From CAYWGR01 sp964458015 (GTDB lineage: Bacteria; Planctomycetota; Planctomycetia; Pirellulales; Thermoguttaceae): DNA of 13,636 bases. Below the pieces are notes generated by a model that saw only the letters and a program-made list of their open reading frames with translations, did not search any database and was not told the DNA's origin. Both the position numbers and the translations under genes were made by a program. Positions 13,556 to 13,636 of the stretch are shown here, piece by piece (positions within the stretch are counted from its first letter, which is position 1; the number at the start of each line of letters is the position of its first letter). The stretch is from contig CAYWGR010000157.1 in assembly GCA_964458015.1 (NCBI GenBank), forward strand, positions 1 through 13,636, read 5' to 3'.

Positions 13556-13636
13556 ATGAAGCCAGCCCGAGAACGAAACGCTTTTATCTCTGTAGGGGCC
13601 GTGTGTCAACGGCTGACTGGCTATTTTTTTGTGCTG
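13556..13636 (+). CDS. Possible start of an unidentified gene (cut by right edge)
   Basis: An ATG at 13556 opens 27 codons to the window end without a stop. The peptide begins MKPARERNAFISVGAV and ends in hydrophobic residues (GYFFVL), which could be the start of a membrane or exported protein. No ribosome site is convincing and the piece is too short to assign. It lies after the hairpin that closes the previous unit, a natural place for a new gene. Confidence 0.25.
   Translation, partial: MKPARERNAFISVGAVCQRLTGYFFVL

Overview
The window most likely comes from a planctomycete, probably near Pirellulales. The best evidence is at the right end: a short ECF sigma factor is followed at once by a membrane FecR protein carrying a C-terminal LamG domain, and then by a secreted LamG protein with a PEP-CTERM anchor. 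Signs that fit but prove less are several genes without a clear Shine-Dalgarno and short-period repeat tracts kept in frame inside a gene. No rRNA, tRNA, CRISPR array, transposase or prophage gene was seen.

Layout. (1) 1-4640 looks like a small catabolic island. A GntR regulator, cut by the left edge, is read leftwards. Diverging from it is a transketolase encoded as two proteins (N-half 309-1172, C-half 1285-2229). Convergent with that pair is a minus-strand run of FCD-type GntR regulator, cyclase/kynurenine formamidase-like metal hydrolase and short-chain dehydrogenase. Both promoters I could identify with confidence have TTGACA and TATCAT boxes. The one in front of the FCD regulator overlaps a perfect palindrome and appears to give a leaderless mRNA. 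(2) 4700-6950 holds lepA (minus strand), flanked by two inverted copies of a dispersed repeat of about 61 bp. (3) 7076-9642 holds two minus-strand genes: an RdgC-like protein and a HemW-like radical SAM protein whose sequence looks more clostridial than planctomycete. An elaborate inverted repeat lies between them. (4) 10084-13460 is a plus-strand signalling and surface module: ECF sigma, FecR-LamG protein, and LamG/PEP-CTERM protein, closed by a long imperfect hairpin. A possible new gene starts at 13556 and runs off the right edge.

How the parts may work together. The transketolase halves should form one thiamine-diphosphate enzyme moving a two-carbon unit. With the dehydrogenase and the hydrolase they suggest breakdown of an unusual sugar or sugar acid under GntR control; the substrate is unknown. 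In the right-hand module the FecR-LamG protein is probably the membrane partner of the sigma factor, with its LamG domain outside the cytoplasm, and the PEP-CTERM LamG protein is a plausible surface output or ligand. The most unusual points are the 182-bp composite of 7/8-bp repeats inside the FecR domain, the repeat pair around lepA, and the operator-over-minus-10 leaderless regulator. I saw no clearly new defence or mobile system.
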